NCBI RefSeq assembly: GCF_023509475.1
Contig: NZ_JAKSDZ010000031.1
Location: 1-35,169 of the forward strand
Origin: Aestuariirhabdus haliotis
GTDB lineage: Bacteria > Pseudomonadota > Gammaproteobacteria > Pseudomonadales > Aestuariirhabdaceae
Direction of reading: 5' to 3'
Length of the DNA stretch: 35,169 bases
The notes beneath the pieces were generated by a model, which had not been told where the DNA came from, ran no database searches, and worked only from the letters and a program-made list of their open reading frames with translations. The position numbers and the translations under genes are program-made. Shown here piece after piece: positions 35,153 to 35,169 of the stretch (the first letter of the stretch is position 1; every line of letters begins with the position of its first letter).

Positions 35153-35169
35153 ATGAATATTCAAACACT
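35153..35169 (+). CDS. Possible start of a gene cut by the window end
   Basis: An ATG followed by four codons (MNIQT) before the sequence ends. The inverted repeat just before it suggests a transposase reading frame, but five residues cannot identify it. Confidence 0.25.

Overview
The window looks like chromosomal DNA of a free-living, probably marine, gammaproteobacterium. The protein families (GGDEF/EAL sensor, RhlE, GltS, NhaP2-type antiporter, Ohr, MsrB), the initiator tRNA and the moderate GC content all fit. I cannot place it to genus. Genes are dense on both strands. Base composition becomes visibly more AT-rich in the accessory stretches after about 28.6 kb (notably 30.8-31.5 kb and 34.1-35.1 kb).

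Layout. 0.2-3.0 kb: a PAS-GAF-PAS-GGDEF-EAL cyclic-di-GMP protein. 3.0-3.6 kb: an initiator tRNA-fMet with a near-consensus promoter, followed by a tandem array of about 129-130-bp units. Each unit repeats the 3' part of the tRNA plus a copy of its intrinsic terminator. 4.1-5.5 kb: a serine hydrolase and a lipoprotein. 5.6-7.6 kb: 6-phosphogluconate dehydrogenase and MsrB.

7.65-17.9 kb is the metabolic centrepiece, a complete trans-4-hydroxy-L-proline catabolic locus. It holds a GntR/FCD regulator, a 4-hydroxyproline 2-epimerase, a divergent FAD amino-acid oxidase/dehydrogenase, a four-gene polyamine-type ABC importer, a DHDPS-family deaminase and an aldehyde dehydrogenase. The expected route is trans-4-Hyp -> cis-4-hydroxy-D-proline -> pyrroline-4-hydroxy-2-carboxylate -> alpha-ketoglutarate semialdehyde -> alpha-ketoglutarate. 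Two near-identical palindromes of the form TTGTATAAAATATACAA lie exactly in the two intergenic regions that control the locus. They are the likely operators of the GntR protein.

18.0-28.6 kb: a large exported alkaline-phosphatase-superfamily protein, a small membrane protein, RhlE, two GltS-type glutamate carriers flanking a tail-less NhaP2-type antiporter, a periplasmic solute-binding protein and a small membrane protein. 28.7-31.5 kb: minus-strand orphan genes (MORN-like protein, HAD hydrolase, two membrane proteins), one of which appears to start at ATC. 31.6-34.0 kb: an AraC regulator divergent from Ohr and an exported haloperoxidase-type hydrolase, a likely peroxide or electrophile stress unit. 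34.1-35.2 kb: a P-loop kinase-like gene, then a gene-free region with a REP-like palindrome, a 106-bp duplicated fragment of the kinase gene, and what may be the edge of an insertion sequence cut by the window end.

The signals least explained by standard annotation are the tRNA-fMet/terminator repeat array, the duplicated kinase fragment inside REP-like sequence, the ATC-start membrane gene, the ABC permease with a large periplasmic insertion, and the long N-terminal extension of the phosphatase-like protein.
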